This document shows positions 55,831-64,000 of a stretch of DNA of 64,000 nucleotides, in pieces. Both the position numbers and the translations under genes were made by a program. How positions within the stretch are numbered: position 1 is the stretch's first letter; each line of letters opens with the position of its first letter. The DNA comes from Platanthera guangdongensis (taxonomy: Eukaryota; Streptophyta; Magnoliopsida; Asparagales; Orchidaceae): NCBI GenBank assembly GCA_039583875.1, contig CM077162.1:63656822-63720821 (forward strand), read 5' to 3'. Under the pieces are notes generated by a model that ran no database searches, was not told the DNA's origin, and saw nothing but the letters and a program-made list of their open reading frames with translations.

Positions 55831-56292
55831 ATGGCTTTCGCAGCTCTGCGGCGGCTTCCCTCCGCTTCACCACTCTCCGTCTTTGCCCGTCACTCCTTCT
55901 CATCCGCCCCATCGTCCTCTTCGTCCGTTAAGGTTTCCGACCGCATCGTGAAGCTCTTCGCAGTCGAGCTCGACGGGAACAAGCGGGAGTTCATCGGACT
56001 TGCCGGGCACACCCTTCTCAAAGCCCTTACCAACGCCGGCCTCATCGATCCTGCTTCGCACAGGCTTGAGGAGATCGACGCTTGCTCGTCAGAGTGCGAG
56101 GTGCGCATCGCTCAAGAGTGGCTCGAGAAGCTGCCGCCGGCGTCCTACGACGAGCGCTACATTCTCACCAAATACTCCGACAATCGCGTCCTCAACAAGC
56201 ACGGTAGACTCAGCTGCCAGATCGTGCTTGATCACAACCTCCAGGGCATGGTTGTAGCCATGGTAGAACCCAAGGCCTGGGATACACCGTGA
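55831..56292 (+). CDS. Complex I-integrated mitochondrial ferredoxin (C1-FDX-like)
   Basis: An intact 153-residue protein. Residues 1-32 are Arg/Ser/Ala-rich without acids, a typical mitochondrial targeting peptide. Residues 36-153 form an adrenodoxin-type ferredoxin fold (VKLFAVELDGNKREF, LAGHTLLKALTNAGL, a C-terminal DHNLQGMVVAMVEPKAW). Only Cys85, Cys89 and Cys129 are present, with a CSSEC spacing, not the C-x5-C-x2-C plus one Cys of true [2Fe-2S] ferredoxins. This is the signature I recall for the plant ferredoxin-like subunit in the bridge between the two arms of complex I (Arabidopsis At3g07480), so the role is probably structural/regulatory in the inner membrane. The gene is intronless and the coding region is GC-rich, unlike its surroundings. 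It is the only clear host gene in the window. Confidence 0.88.
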   Translation: MAFAALRRLPSASPLSVFARHSFSSAPSSSSSVKVSDRIVKLFAVELDGNKREFIGLAGHTLLKALTNAGLIDPASHRLEEIDACSSECEVRIAQEWLEKLPPASYDERYILTKYSDNRVLNKHGRLSCQIVLDHNLQGMVVAMVEPKAWDTP

Positions 56293-56339
56293 GAGAAATT
56301 GTGGCATCCTTTGTTTTTCAACACGGTTTGTTTGCTTCT

Positions 56340-56345
56340 AATAAA
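56340..56345 (+). terminator. Candidate polyadenylation signal
   Basis: AATAAA 48 bases after the ferredoxin stop codon. Confidence 0.6.
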
Positions 56346-56999
56346 AACCAATTATGGGAATGATCAAGCCTGACTTATTTCGAGGTAACTATGTTCTGAA
56401 AATGGTTAATTGTGGCTTGATTCATTAATGTTTTGCTATGTAATTCCGTGGAGCATTGGAATATTCAGAGTCCAGTCTATGAATCTCTTGGGACTTTTTA
56501 CTTATCAGGGATTTGAAACTAGTTGAATTTTATCAATGTGTTTTACTGGAACTTCGGGATGGCTGTTATTCTTTTTGTTTTTGTTATGTTCAGTGGAATA
56601 ATGGCTCATGGATTGACATATGTTTACTCATACATTTGCTTCTTACTGTTTTTTATTAGACTGCACATATAATATCTATAGTTCATGATAAGTTATGTTT
56701 TCCATGTAGATTACTTCAATTTCATCTCCATTGTTGCTTTTTTGTTAACCTTATGTAGTGGAGATTGAAAAATTTTACTAACTCGGAGGGTGGTTAATTT
56801 GTTGGTTATACCCCTTATGATTTTTGGTGTCATTACATTCCTAAGCGTGGTCAGATTGTATATCCCCGAGTTTTTGAAAACATTTTGCTGAACTTGCATC
56901 ATAATTGGGTCATTTCACTGAATTTGCATCATAATAGGGTGGATTTGGATTGCAAAGAGTCCTGAATTGAGGCGTGTGATGTCTTTCATCCTCACAACA
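56346..56999. other. AT-rich sequence downstream of the ferredoxin gene
   Basis: No gene or element recognised. The left end of the Copia-2 LTR may reach into this stretch. Confidence 0.5.
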
Positions 57000-57282
57000 T
57001 GGTAGTAATGGGACAAATGTTAACCTACTTATCTATCCAGCACCTCGATTATCCAACCTTGTCATTTTGTTTTGTTTCTTTTCCTCAACGTGGGAAATGA
57101 AACAAACCAAAATGTTTTATATCTTCCTTGTCATATCCTATTACATTGCAGGTATCACTATTTATACAGAAGAAGCAAAAAGATAAAATGAAGAAAATCA
57201 CAACTAAACGTTAACTAAAAACATAATGGTAAACTGTAATAGAGCAGAGGAAGGTAATAGGATAAGAATTAATATTCCAACA
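57000..57282 (-). repeat. 3' LTR remnant of Copia-2
   Basis: On the minus strand the LTR begins TGTTGGAATATT at 57282, directly after a polypurine GAAGGGGG (57283-57290). A TATA box (TATAAATA) is near 57166-57174. The far end was not identified; 57000 is a guess. Confidence 0.55.
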
Positions 57283-58561
57283 CCCCCTTCAAGTTGGTAT
57301 TGGGATCAAATGGCAAATACCCAACTTGCTTAATGAACAAGCGTGGCTCTACCAACAACTTTAATAAATAAGTCAGCAAGTTGTTGTTTAGTCGAAAGGT
57401 AGCTTGGTTCAATGAGGTTGGCTTCCAGTTTTTCGCGAACAAGATAGCGGTCAAGTTTTATATGTTTGGTGCGTTCATGATAAACGTGATTGGACGCGAT
57501 GTGAGGGTTGCTTGATTATCACAATGCAACTAGTCAGGAGTTAAATTTGTGAGTTTTAAATAACAAATTAACCAGCCAAGTGATCTCACAACAAGTAGAA
57601 GCTATAGCTCTATACTCTGATTCGAGTGAAGATTTAGATACAGTGTTTTGTTTCTTCGTCTTCCATGAGAATAAAGCATCACCAAGCTTGATGTAGAAAC
57701 ATGTAAGTGATCAACGTGTCATGGGGCATGCTGCCCAATCAACATCACAAAAGACTTGTAAAATGAGATCATTATCAATAGGAAACAATAATCCAAAAGC
57801 AAAAGACCCATTGATATATCTAAGGACCTTTTGTGCCATATGAAGGTGAAGAATCCTGGGTCGAGCCATGAGAAGACTAAGGTTCTGTTTGGGGGGACTT
57901 ATTTTCACCGGTCAAGCGGTCATGACCACATGAATCAGGACTTGATTAATGTCCGATTCATGCGGTCATGACCGCTTGACCGGTGAAAATAAGCCCCCCC
58001 CAAACGGAGCCTAAGAATATGAACAGTCAGGTTGGGATACTGTCAAATAGATATGTTTACCAATAAGCTTTCGATAAAGAGTTGGATCATCAACTTCTTC
58101 TCCATCTCATTTAATTTGTGATTTCGTTCTATGGGAAGAGTGCATGGCTTGCAGTTCAGGTTGTCAGCATCATGCAATACATCATACACATACTTATGTT
58201 GATTCACATGGATCCCATTAGCAGTTTGGTCTATTTTTAAGCCCCAAAAGAGACTAATTTAACCAAGTTTTTTGATTCAAAAATTTTCATTCAGGAAATG
58301 TTTGAAATCGTCGATTTCCTTAGAGCTAGTTCCCGTGACAATGATATCATTAACGTAAACTAGTAAAACGATAAAATTTGTTTGTCTTCTTGGTAAATAA
58401 GGTACAATCATTTCTCGATTGTATACAACCAAGAGTTGTTATAGTAGATGAAAATTTGGCAAATAATTGCCATGATGTCTGTTTTAATCCATGCAACGAT
58501 TTGGTTGATCAACAAACAAGATTTTTATATGAATTTGAAAAGGTAACAGATACATCAAAAA
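57283..58561 (-). pseudogene. Copia-2 relic, RT and RNase H
   Basis: Minus-strand Ty1/copia pol pieces. STKSLHGLKQTSWQLFAKFS and CIQSRNDCTLFTKKTNKF (58376-58520), active site LLVYVNDIIVTG with Asn for the first Asp (about 58345), NQHKYVYDVLHDA. Across the MITE at 57881-58011 come AQKVLRYINGSFAFGLLF and FCDVDWAACP, then PRLFIKQVGYLPFD before the polypurine tract. Many stops and frameshifts. It is interrupted on its N-terminal side by the hAT element. Confidence 0.8.
57881..58011. mobile_element. Tourist-like MITE, 131 bp, inside Copia-2
   Basis: TAA on both sides (57878-57880, 58012-58014). GGTTCTGTTTGGGG and complement GGCTCCGTTTGGGG at the ends. The arms continue inward through TTATTTTCACCGGTCAAGCG and GGTCATGACC, so nearly the whole element folds back on itself. 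Confidence 0.92.
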
Positions 58562-58727
58562 TAGGGTCGTACCCTTACTGGATACTTTTCCGGTACGGAT
58601 ACACGTACCGCACGCCCCGGTTCGTGATTTTAGGTTATAATCCCGATCCCCGCTCCCGTCCCGCTCCCGATCCCCGCTGCCGCTGGCGCTCCCGATCTCC
58701 GCTGCCGCTGACGATCCCTGTAAGCTT

Positions 58728-58783
58728 CTTCTTCCTCTTCTTCCTCTTCTTCCACTTCTTCCTCTTCTTCTTCCTCCTCTTCT

Positions 58784-58815
<32 letters not shown>

Positions 58816-58856
58816 TTCCTCTTCCTCTTCCTCTTCCTCTTCTTCTTCTTCTTATT
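58728..58856. repeat. (TTC/CTC)n low-complexity tract
   Basis: A nearly pure pyrimidine run of CTTCTTCCTC-type units in the hAT 5' region. It generates Phe/Leu- or Lys/Arg-rich spurious frames. Confidence 0.93.
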
Positions 58857-59125
58857 CCTATTCAAATTAATTCTTTCTCTTCAAATTAATTTGTGAATGT
58901 GTTGTTGGTTCAATTAGTTAGTTCAAATTAATTTGTGAATGTGTTGTTAGTTTGTGAATACTGAATACTGTATTATAATTCAATTAATTTGTTAGTGAAT
59001 GTGATAGTTCATGTATGTTAGAGTGTTAGTTCATTCTTGTATTATAGTTCATTCTTATTTCGTAATTTGTGAATACTAAATAATGTTCATTTCAATTTTT
59101 TCATCTTTTTCTTATTACAGCAATT

Positions 59126-61347
59126 ATGTCTCAATCACAATCTCATATTAGTGTCACTGGTTCAACTTCTACCTCAATAACAAGTAAATTTATTTCTGAT
59201 GATGCAAGTAGGGATGATAATGCGTCACTTTGGGATTACGTATCTCTTATCCATAGTAGAGAAGGTGGTGGAAATAGAAAATGGAAATGCAATTTTTGTG
59301 AGATAGATTTCAGTGGCTCGTATTTTAGAGTAAAGAGTCACTTGCTAAAAATATCCGGGAATGGTATTAGGGCATGTCCAAAAGTAACTCAAGAGTATTT
59401 AAAAGAGCTTCAAAAAGTGGTTGCTACATCAGAAGAAAAATGCAAACTGCCTCCCAAGGTATTATCGTTTCATAATGCAAGTCAAACTTCTCAATTAGTT
59501 GGGGAAACGAAAAAAAGAAGAGGGGGACCTCTTGATATGACTTCAAAATAAAGCTAGAGATGAGTTAAGTAGTCACATAACCAGGATATTTTATTCTGGT
59601 GGTTTGTCATTTCATTTAGCTAGAAATCCATATTATGTTAGTTCATATAAATTTGCTGCTAATCACAAACATAATGGATTTCTTCTTCCTGGATATAATG
59701 CTCTCAGCACAACACTTTTGCAGAAGGAAAAATCAAATATCACTAGAATGCTTCAGGCAATTAAAGATACTTGGCCCCTAGAGAGAATCAGCTTAGTCAG
59801 TGATGGTTGGACAAATGCTCAAAGAAGACCTTTGATTAATTTTATGGCGACCTCCGAGGATGGTCCTATTTTTTTAAAGGCAATTGATACATCAGGTGTG
59901 TATATGGATAAACATTATATTGCAAATTTGATGATTGAAGTTATTAATGAACTTGGTGACAAAAATGTTATACAAGTTATCACTGATAATGCACCGGTGT
60001 GTAAGACAGCGGGAGCAATTGTAGAGGCATGATTCCCACATTTTTTTGGACACCTTGTGTTGTGCACACTTTAAATTTAGCATTAAAAAATATTTGCGCC
60101 CCAATAATACTGATCGTTGTGCAACAGTTAGAGAACAATGCAGATGGATAACTTAAATGACTAATGATGCTCAATCAATCAGGACTTTCATAATGAATCA
60201 TCAATACAGGTTGAACATGTATAACTCTTTTGTTTCACTGAAGTTACTTGCAGTTGCTGAGACACGATTTGCTTCCACTATAATGATGTTGAAGAGATTT
60301 AAACTTGTGAAGATGGGCTTGCTTAATATGGTTGGATGTCCCGAATGGACTATTTATATAGCAGATGATGTTGAGAAAGCTCTAGAGGTTAAAAACATCA
60401 TCTATAGTGACAAATTGTGGGATGATGTGGACAAGATCCTTGATATAACAAGAACCATATATGATATGCTTATGGTTTGTGATACAGACAAACCTAATTT
60501 TCATCTGGTATATGACATGTGAGATTCAATGATAGAAAATGTGAAGCTTGAAATATATAAACACGAGAAGTTGACGGACTTGGAAGCTCATTGCTCTCTT
60601 TATGAGGCAATTTATGATGTCCTCGTTGATCGATGGAGCACGAGTTGCACACCACTACATTGCATGACTCATTCTCTTAAACCAAGGTAATTTTTTTTTC
60701 TTATTTGATATTAAACATTTACTATGATTTATTTATTTACTATATATATTTATTTGTAGGTATTATAGTCGAGAATGGCTTGAAGGAAGACCAAATTGAG
60801 TTCCTTCAAATACGGATGAGGAGATTTCTTTGGAGAGGAATAAATGCTTAAGAAAATATTTTCCTGATGTGGTGGAGAGTAATATAGTAATCAATGAGTT
60901 CTTTAGGTTCACGGGATTTGGTCAAGCTTTTAGTGAGACAGATAGTTTGGAGACTAGAGCTTCATTATTGCCCAAACATTGGTGGAGTTACTATGGAACT
61001 TCGACACCTAAATTACAAAAAATTGTTTTGAAGTTGTTAGGTCAACCTTCTTTATTGTCCTGCTGCGAGAGAAATTGGAGCACATACTTATTCATTCACT
61101 CATTGAGAAGAAACATAATTCTACCACAACGAGCCGATGATTTGGTGTACGTGCACAGTAATCTACGCTTATTATCGAGGGGAAACGAAATCTACAGTAA
61201 AAAAAGAGTAGAATGTGGGATATAAGAGGAGATGCATGGGCAAATCCTTTTGATGGAGTTGACATGCTTACAGTTGCCAACTTGTCTTTAGATGAGCCAA
61301 AAATTGAAGATGTCTTGATCTCCAACAATATGGAGGAAGATGAATAA
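59126..61347 (+). pseudogene. hAT transposase (BED finger-DUF659-hAT C-terminal)
   Basis: Starts at ATG 59126. Residues about 45-95: BED zinc finger (LWDYVSLI, KWKCNFCEIDFSG, VKSHLLKI, RACPKV). After a frameshift near 59545, DUF659 catalytic core with SLVSDGWTNAQRRPLINFMA and VIQVITDNAPVCKTAG, which hold the first two acidic positions. A stop follows at 60030. Then RLNMYNSFVSLKLLAVAETR and a 73-nt GT-AG intron (60687-60759), then the hAT dimerisation region WWSYYGTSTPKLQKIVLKLL and CCERNWSTY. A final frameshift near 61210 leads to WANPFDGVDMLTVANLSLDE and the stop at 61345-61347. The protein would cut and paste the element. Clearly inactive. Confidence 0.85.
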
Positions 61348-61475
61348 AATGAGTGATGAACATCGTTTTATTTGAAATAATTATGAATAGTTTATGCTTA
61401 AGTACTTCATGTTATATTGCATTAGTTATGAACTTATATTTCAATTGATTATTTATGCTTCCTAGGTAAAACCTA

Positions 61476-61615
61476 AAACCCCTTCAATGAGATCATCATG
61501 CAGGAATGCATTGTTAACATCTAATTTAGCAATAAGTCATTCTTCAGTATCTAAAGGTAGAATACATCAAATTGTTGTCATTTTGACAATATGGGCAAAT
61601 ATGTCTTGGTGAACC
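61476..61615 (-). pseudogene. Copia-2 relic, RT N-terminal part
   Basis: The minus strand reads LDVNNAFLHDDLIEG, the Copia RT LDVKNAFLHGDL motif. It joins across the hAT to the rest of RT at 58561. Truncated at 61615 by another LTR. Confidence 0.72.
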
Positions 61616-61924
61616 TGTTACTCCCCCGGACGGAGCCCGACTATTTGGGCGTCAATACACACGAAGGCAGAAGGAAATCGAAGGCGACAGCGGGGCTGAA
61701 CTAATCGGTTTAGCCCCCTCTCCCTCTATTTGAAGACCGACAGTATGAGGGCCGAACTAGACAGGTTCATCCCCCATATGGGGAGGGGCCGGTAGGCCCC
61801 TCTCAGCCCCGGGTATAAATACCCCGGGGTGGCTCTCTTGGTGGACAAGCAAGATTATCTCAAGGTATTTTCTCTTCTCTTCTACTCAACCCTAGTTCTC
61901 TAGTTTTTCTCCTCTAGATCTTTC
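61616..61924 (+). repeat. LTR fragment with palindromic TATA box
   Basis: Starts TGTTACTCCCCCGG. TATAAATA at 61814-61821 lies inside an inverted pair CCCCGGGTAT and ATACCCCGGGG (61807-61829). A CT-rich leader follows. It is cut by the LTR at 61925. The element type is unknown, as no internal region is in the window. Confidence 0.55.
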
Positions 61925-62137
61925 TGTTGGGTACATTGGATACAATGTACTTGATTTGAAGAAGCGTTTTTAACTCAATGATATACACAAAATATGTATT
62001 TGATTTATATTTTAGTTCATGCTTGCAGGTTGCCTATGTCATATTGATTTGACAAGTGGTGCAAGTCACATTGACAGGTGGACTCTAAGAAGCTGACTAA
62101 AAGTAAAGAAAATTGTCTAAGTACAAAAGCGTCGAAT

Positions 62138-62217
62138 GAAGTCAGCACAGTGTTGAGTGAAGTCAGCACAGTGCTGAGTGAAGTCAACACAATGCTGAGT
62201 GAAGTCAGCACAGTCAG
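62138..62217 (+). repeat. 21-bp tandem repeat
   Basis: GAAGTCAGCACAGTGCTGAG plus T, three full copies and a partial fourth with exact 21-bp spacing. The core GCACAGTGC is palindromic. Confidence 0.93.
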
Positions 62218-62279
62218 TATCTAGCAACTTGCAGTGCAGAAAAAATTTGGCGAAGTACAAGTGGCGACACACTTCAACT

Positions 62280-62945
62280 GTGTCCACACCTTTGCAAGAG
62301 CAGTGTCGAGACAAATCAGCTAACTCGACACTAAGTCAGTAGTGTCGAGACAAGTCAGCTAACTCGACACTAAGTCAGTAGTGTCAAAACAAGTCAGCTA
62401 ACTCAACACTTTAAAGGATAAGTCAGCAGTGTCGAGACAAGTCAGCTAACTCGACACATTGAAGGTTAAGTCACCTGTGTCGAGACAAGTCAGCTAACTC
62501 AACACATAGAAGATTCAAGACAGTAATGTCGAGACAATACAAATGTCTCGACACAATGAAGACTGAAAATTATTCTAAGTAAAATAGTGTCCAGACAATT
62601 AAACTGTCTCTACACAGTGAAGAAATAAAGTATAAAGCAAAGTGTCGACACAAAGAAGACTACTGTGTCGAGATAATTCAGCTGTCTCGACACAGTAAAG
62701 AGTTAAAGCAAGTCTAAAGTGTCGACACCCGACAGAGAGTTGTGTCGAGACAATTCAACTGTCCCGACACAGTGCAGATTTACAGATGTCGACACAAATA
62801 ACAGTTGTGTCGAGACAAGTCAACTGTCTCGACACTTTCAAGTTTAGCCTGAAAATTCTTCTAAGTAAAATTGTGTCGAGACTGCTTAGACGTCTCGACA
62901 CCTGTGTCGAGATACTTTGGATATCTCGACACTTTTGTTTCTGAA
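62280..62945. repeat. GTGTCGAGACA/TGTCTCGACAC inverted-repeat array
   Basis: Around ten pairs of these arms separated by 8-40 bases (often AGTCAGCTAAC or ATTCAACTG). Each pair could form a hairpin in single-stranded nucleic acid or a repeated dimeric protein site. Confidence 0.92.
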
Positions 62946-63109
62946 GATGTGCTGAGTCAACACAGAAGTATCAGGACATGTCAGAATTGTCACATCGGCT
63001 ATAGTAACGTGGAATCTCAACAGAAACAGTTTAAAAGAGAATTTGAAGTATGATGTCACATGCTGATGTCATCTATCAGAAACCTGCAAAGGCTATAAAT
63101 AGAGGGATT

Positions 63110-64000
63110 TGTTGAAACCGAAATCTCGGTCTCCTGTGGACTTCACCCTTGGGGAAGGGGTGATCGCGCACCTACTTCGCTCCTGCAAGCAAAACAACAA
63201 AAGAAACAAAGGAAAACGGACGCAAGGGCTCGGCGGGGAGGACCCACCACACACCCGGAAGACTTGAGAGCACTTCCCTTCCTTAGCCACAAGCCGAGCT
63301 AAGGCTACCTCAGAAAGCACTAGAAGACTAAGGAGCAAGTGAATATGAGAGCCTGCCTTCTGAGGTGCCCCCTTGGGTCCTATTTATAGAATTCTGAAAA
63401 CGGCCAACCTCCGCTGTTTTGAACAGCTATATGCAGTCCAAATTGGTCTGCCAACAGTGTAGCTCCGCTGTTCCAACAAGCTATTCGCACCCATGGGGAG
63501 GGCATCCAGGTAATTTTACCTCTGGGCCTCTACTGGGCCACCCCAGGGATATGAAGGTCAGCTCGCCACTACTCTCCCCTCGCGGGAGGCGGGTGCGACC
63601 TGGCTCCTGCGGCTCGCCTACTCTTCTTGGGCGAGCGCGAGCCGGACCACCTCGACCCGCCAATCCTCTGTTGAGGCGGACCGGCGGCCAGGTCGCGCAT
63701 AGGAGAGCGGGCTGGCGGCCAGGCTTCCAACTGTAACTATGAGAGCCCCGAAGGAGGGCTCGCCGATCGGGACTCGTCGAACCCATCCCCGAATACCAGT
63801 TCGATGAATGCTGACCAAAAAGCTCTGTTCGACGAATGGCGAACCCAAACTCTGCTCGACGAATGGCGGGCGAGCTAGAAGGGGAAGGGACCAGCTCGCG
63901 CGGCTCGCTCGCCTGACTTCGGCGAGAGCGAGCTGGCTGTCTGCTGCCTACCCGCATGTTGTTATGGTGCGGGCCGGCCGCCTTGGTCCGCTCGCCTGGC
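63110..64000 (-). repeat. GC-rich LTR fragment, probably minus-strand, truncated by window end
   Basis: A sharp change in composition occurs at TGTTGAAACCG (63110). A minus-strand TATA box (TATAAATA at 63388-63396) and many GGCGAGC/GCTCGCC words suggest an LTR transcribed leftward. Long frames on the minus strand (for example 63481-63957) are low-complexity Arg/Pro/Ser and not convincing genes. The end is outside the window. Confidence 0.45.

Larger units (their letters stand above)
58562..61475 (+). mobile_element. hAT DNA transposon inserted in Copia-2
   Basis: Ends TAGGGTCGTACC at 58562 and, on the other strand, TAGGTTTTACC at 61475, a hAT-like terminal pair. Copia-2 RT homology runs up to each end (58561 and 61476), which fixes the boundaries within a few bases. 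The expected 8-bp duplication is not resolvable; only a run of A residues is shared. Confidence 0.8.
61925..63109 (+). repeat. LTR (U3 part) related to LTR-X, with inverted-repeat array
   Basis: Starts TGTTGGGTACATTGGATACA, resembling the start of the LTR-X LTR in element orientation (TGTTGGGTATTGTATCCAC). 62138-62217 is a 21-bp tandem repeat. 62280-62945 is an array of GTGTCGAGACA/TGTCTCGACAC arms. A TATA box, TATAAATA, is at 63094-63101. The remainder is interrupted or runs out of the window. Confidence 0.65.

Noticed and set aside
58635..58896. Phe/Leu-rich (plus) or Lys/Arg-rich (minus) protein
   Set aside because: Product of the (TTC/CTC)n tract in the hAT 5' region.
62280..62945. Regularly spaced palindromic repeats resembling a CRISPR array
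   Set aside because: Spacers are similar to one another and vary in length, there are no cas genes, and the setting is a plant LTR.
63481..63957. 158-codon Arg/Pro/Ser-rich frame on the minus strand
   Set aside because: GC-rich LTR-like sequence with a minus-strand TATA nearby; several frames open at once; no domain.

Overview
The window is from a flowering-plant nuclear genome. Most of it is a heterochromatic, nested block of transposable elements. Evidence for a plant: Ty3/gypsy chromoviruses of Tekay (Del) type and Ty1/copia elements primed by initiator-Met tRNA, a two-gene PIF/Harbinger transposon, Tourist-like MITEs with TAA/TTA target duplications, a BED-DUF659 hAT relic, and a plant-type mitochondrial complex I ferredoxin gene. 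The species cannot be named from the sequence.

Layout. 1-2066 is AT-rich and gene-free with a long (AT)n tract. 2072-11084 is Tekay-A (+ strand; two 2187-bp LTRs; TSD CATCG). 11085-11670 is old host sequence made of two tandem copies of a unit of about 412 bp. 11671-25753 is Copia-1 (- strand, TSD ATTTC), split inside its integrase zinc domain by Tekay-B (14822-23535, - strand, TSD AGCGG). 25833-50516 is a PIF/Harbinger element of about 3.9 kb (TSD TTA). It is stretched to 24.7 kb by Tekay-C (26240-47004, - strand), which sits in the transposon's Myb-like gene. The left LTR of Tekay-C was itself hit by LTR-X (28372-36930, TSD GTGTT) and by an insertion that survives as a solo LTR (36992-39267, TSD TGCCT). 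LTR-X is a young LTR element that encodes a Gag and an intact 720-residue protein of unknown function but no polymerase.

50517-55830 is gene-poor. It holds four Tourist-like MITEs, two degenerate tandem arrays, an intronless triosephosphate isomerase pseudogene split by a MITE, and a foldback element just upstream of the one clear host gene, the complex I ferredoxin at 55831-56292. After it come a Copia relic (about 57000-61615) carrying a MITE and a hAT transposon, and a stack of three LTR fragments that runs off the window end.

Insertion order follows from the nesting: tandem host duplication, then Harbinger and Copia-1, then the Tekay elements, then LTR-X and the solo LTR. Each host copy keeps the empty sites of elements present in the other copy. 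The most notable signals are (i) dense inverted-repeat arrays upstream of the TATA box in several unrelated LTR families, (ii) the Gag-only LTR-X with its intact second ORF, (iii) a short GT-AG intron between gag and protease in Tekay-C and Tekay-A, absent from Tekay-B, and (iv) the paralogous empty sites. All alignments were done by eye.
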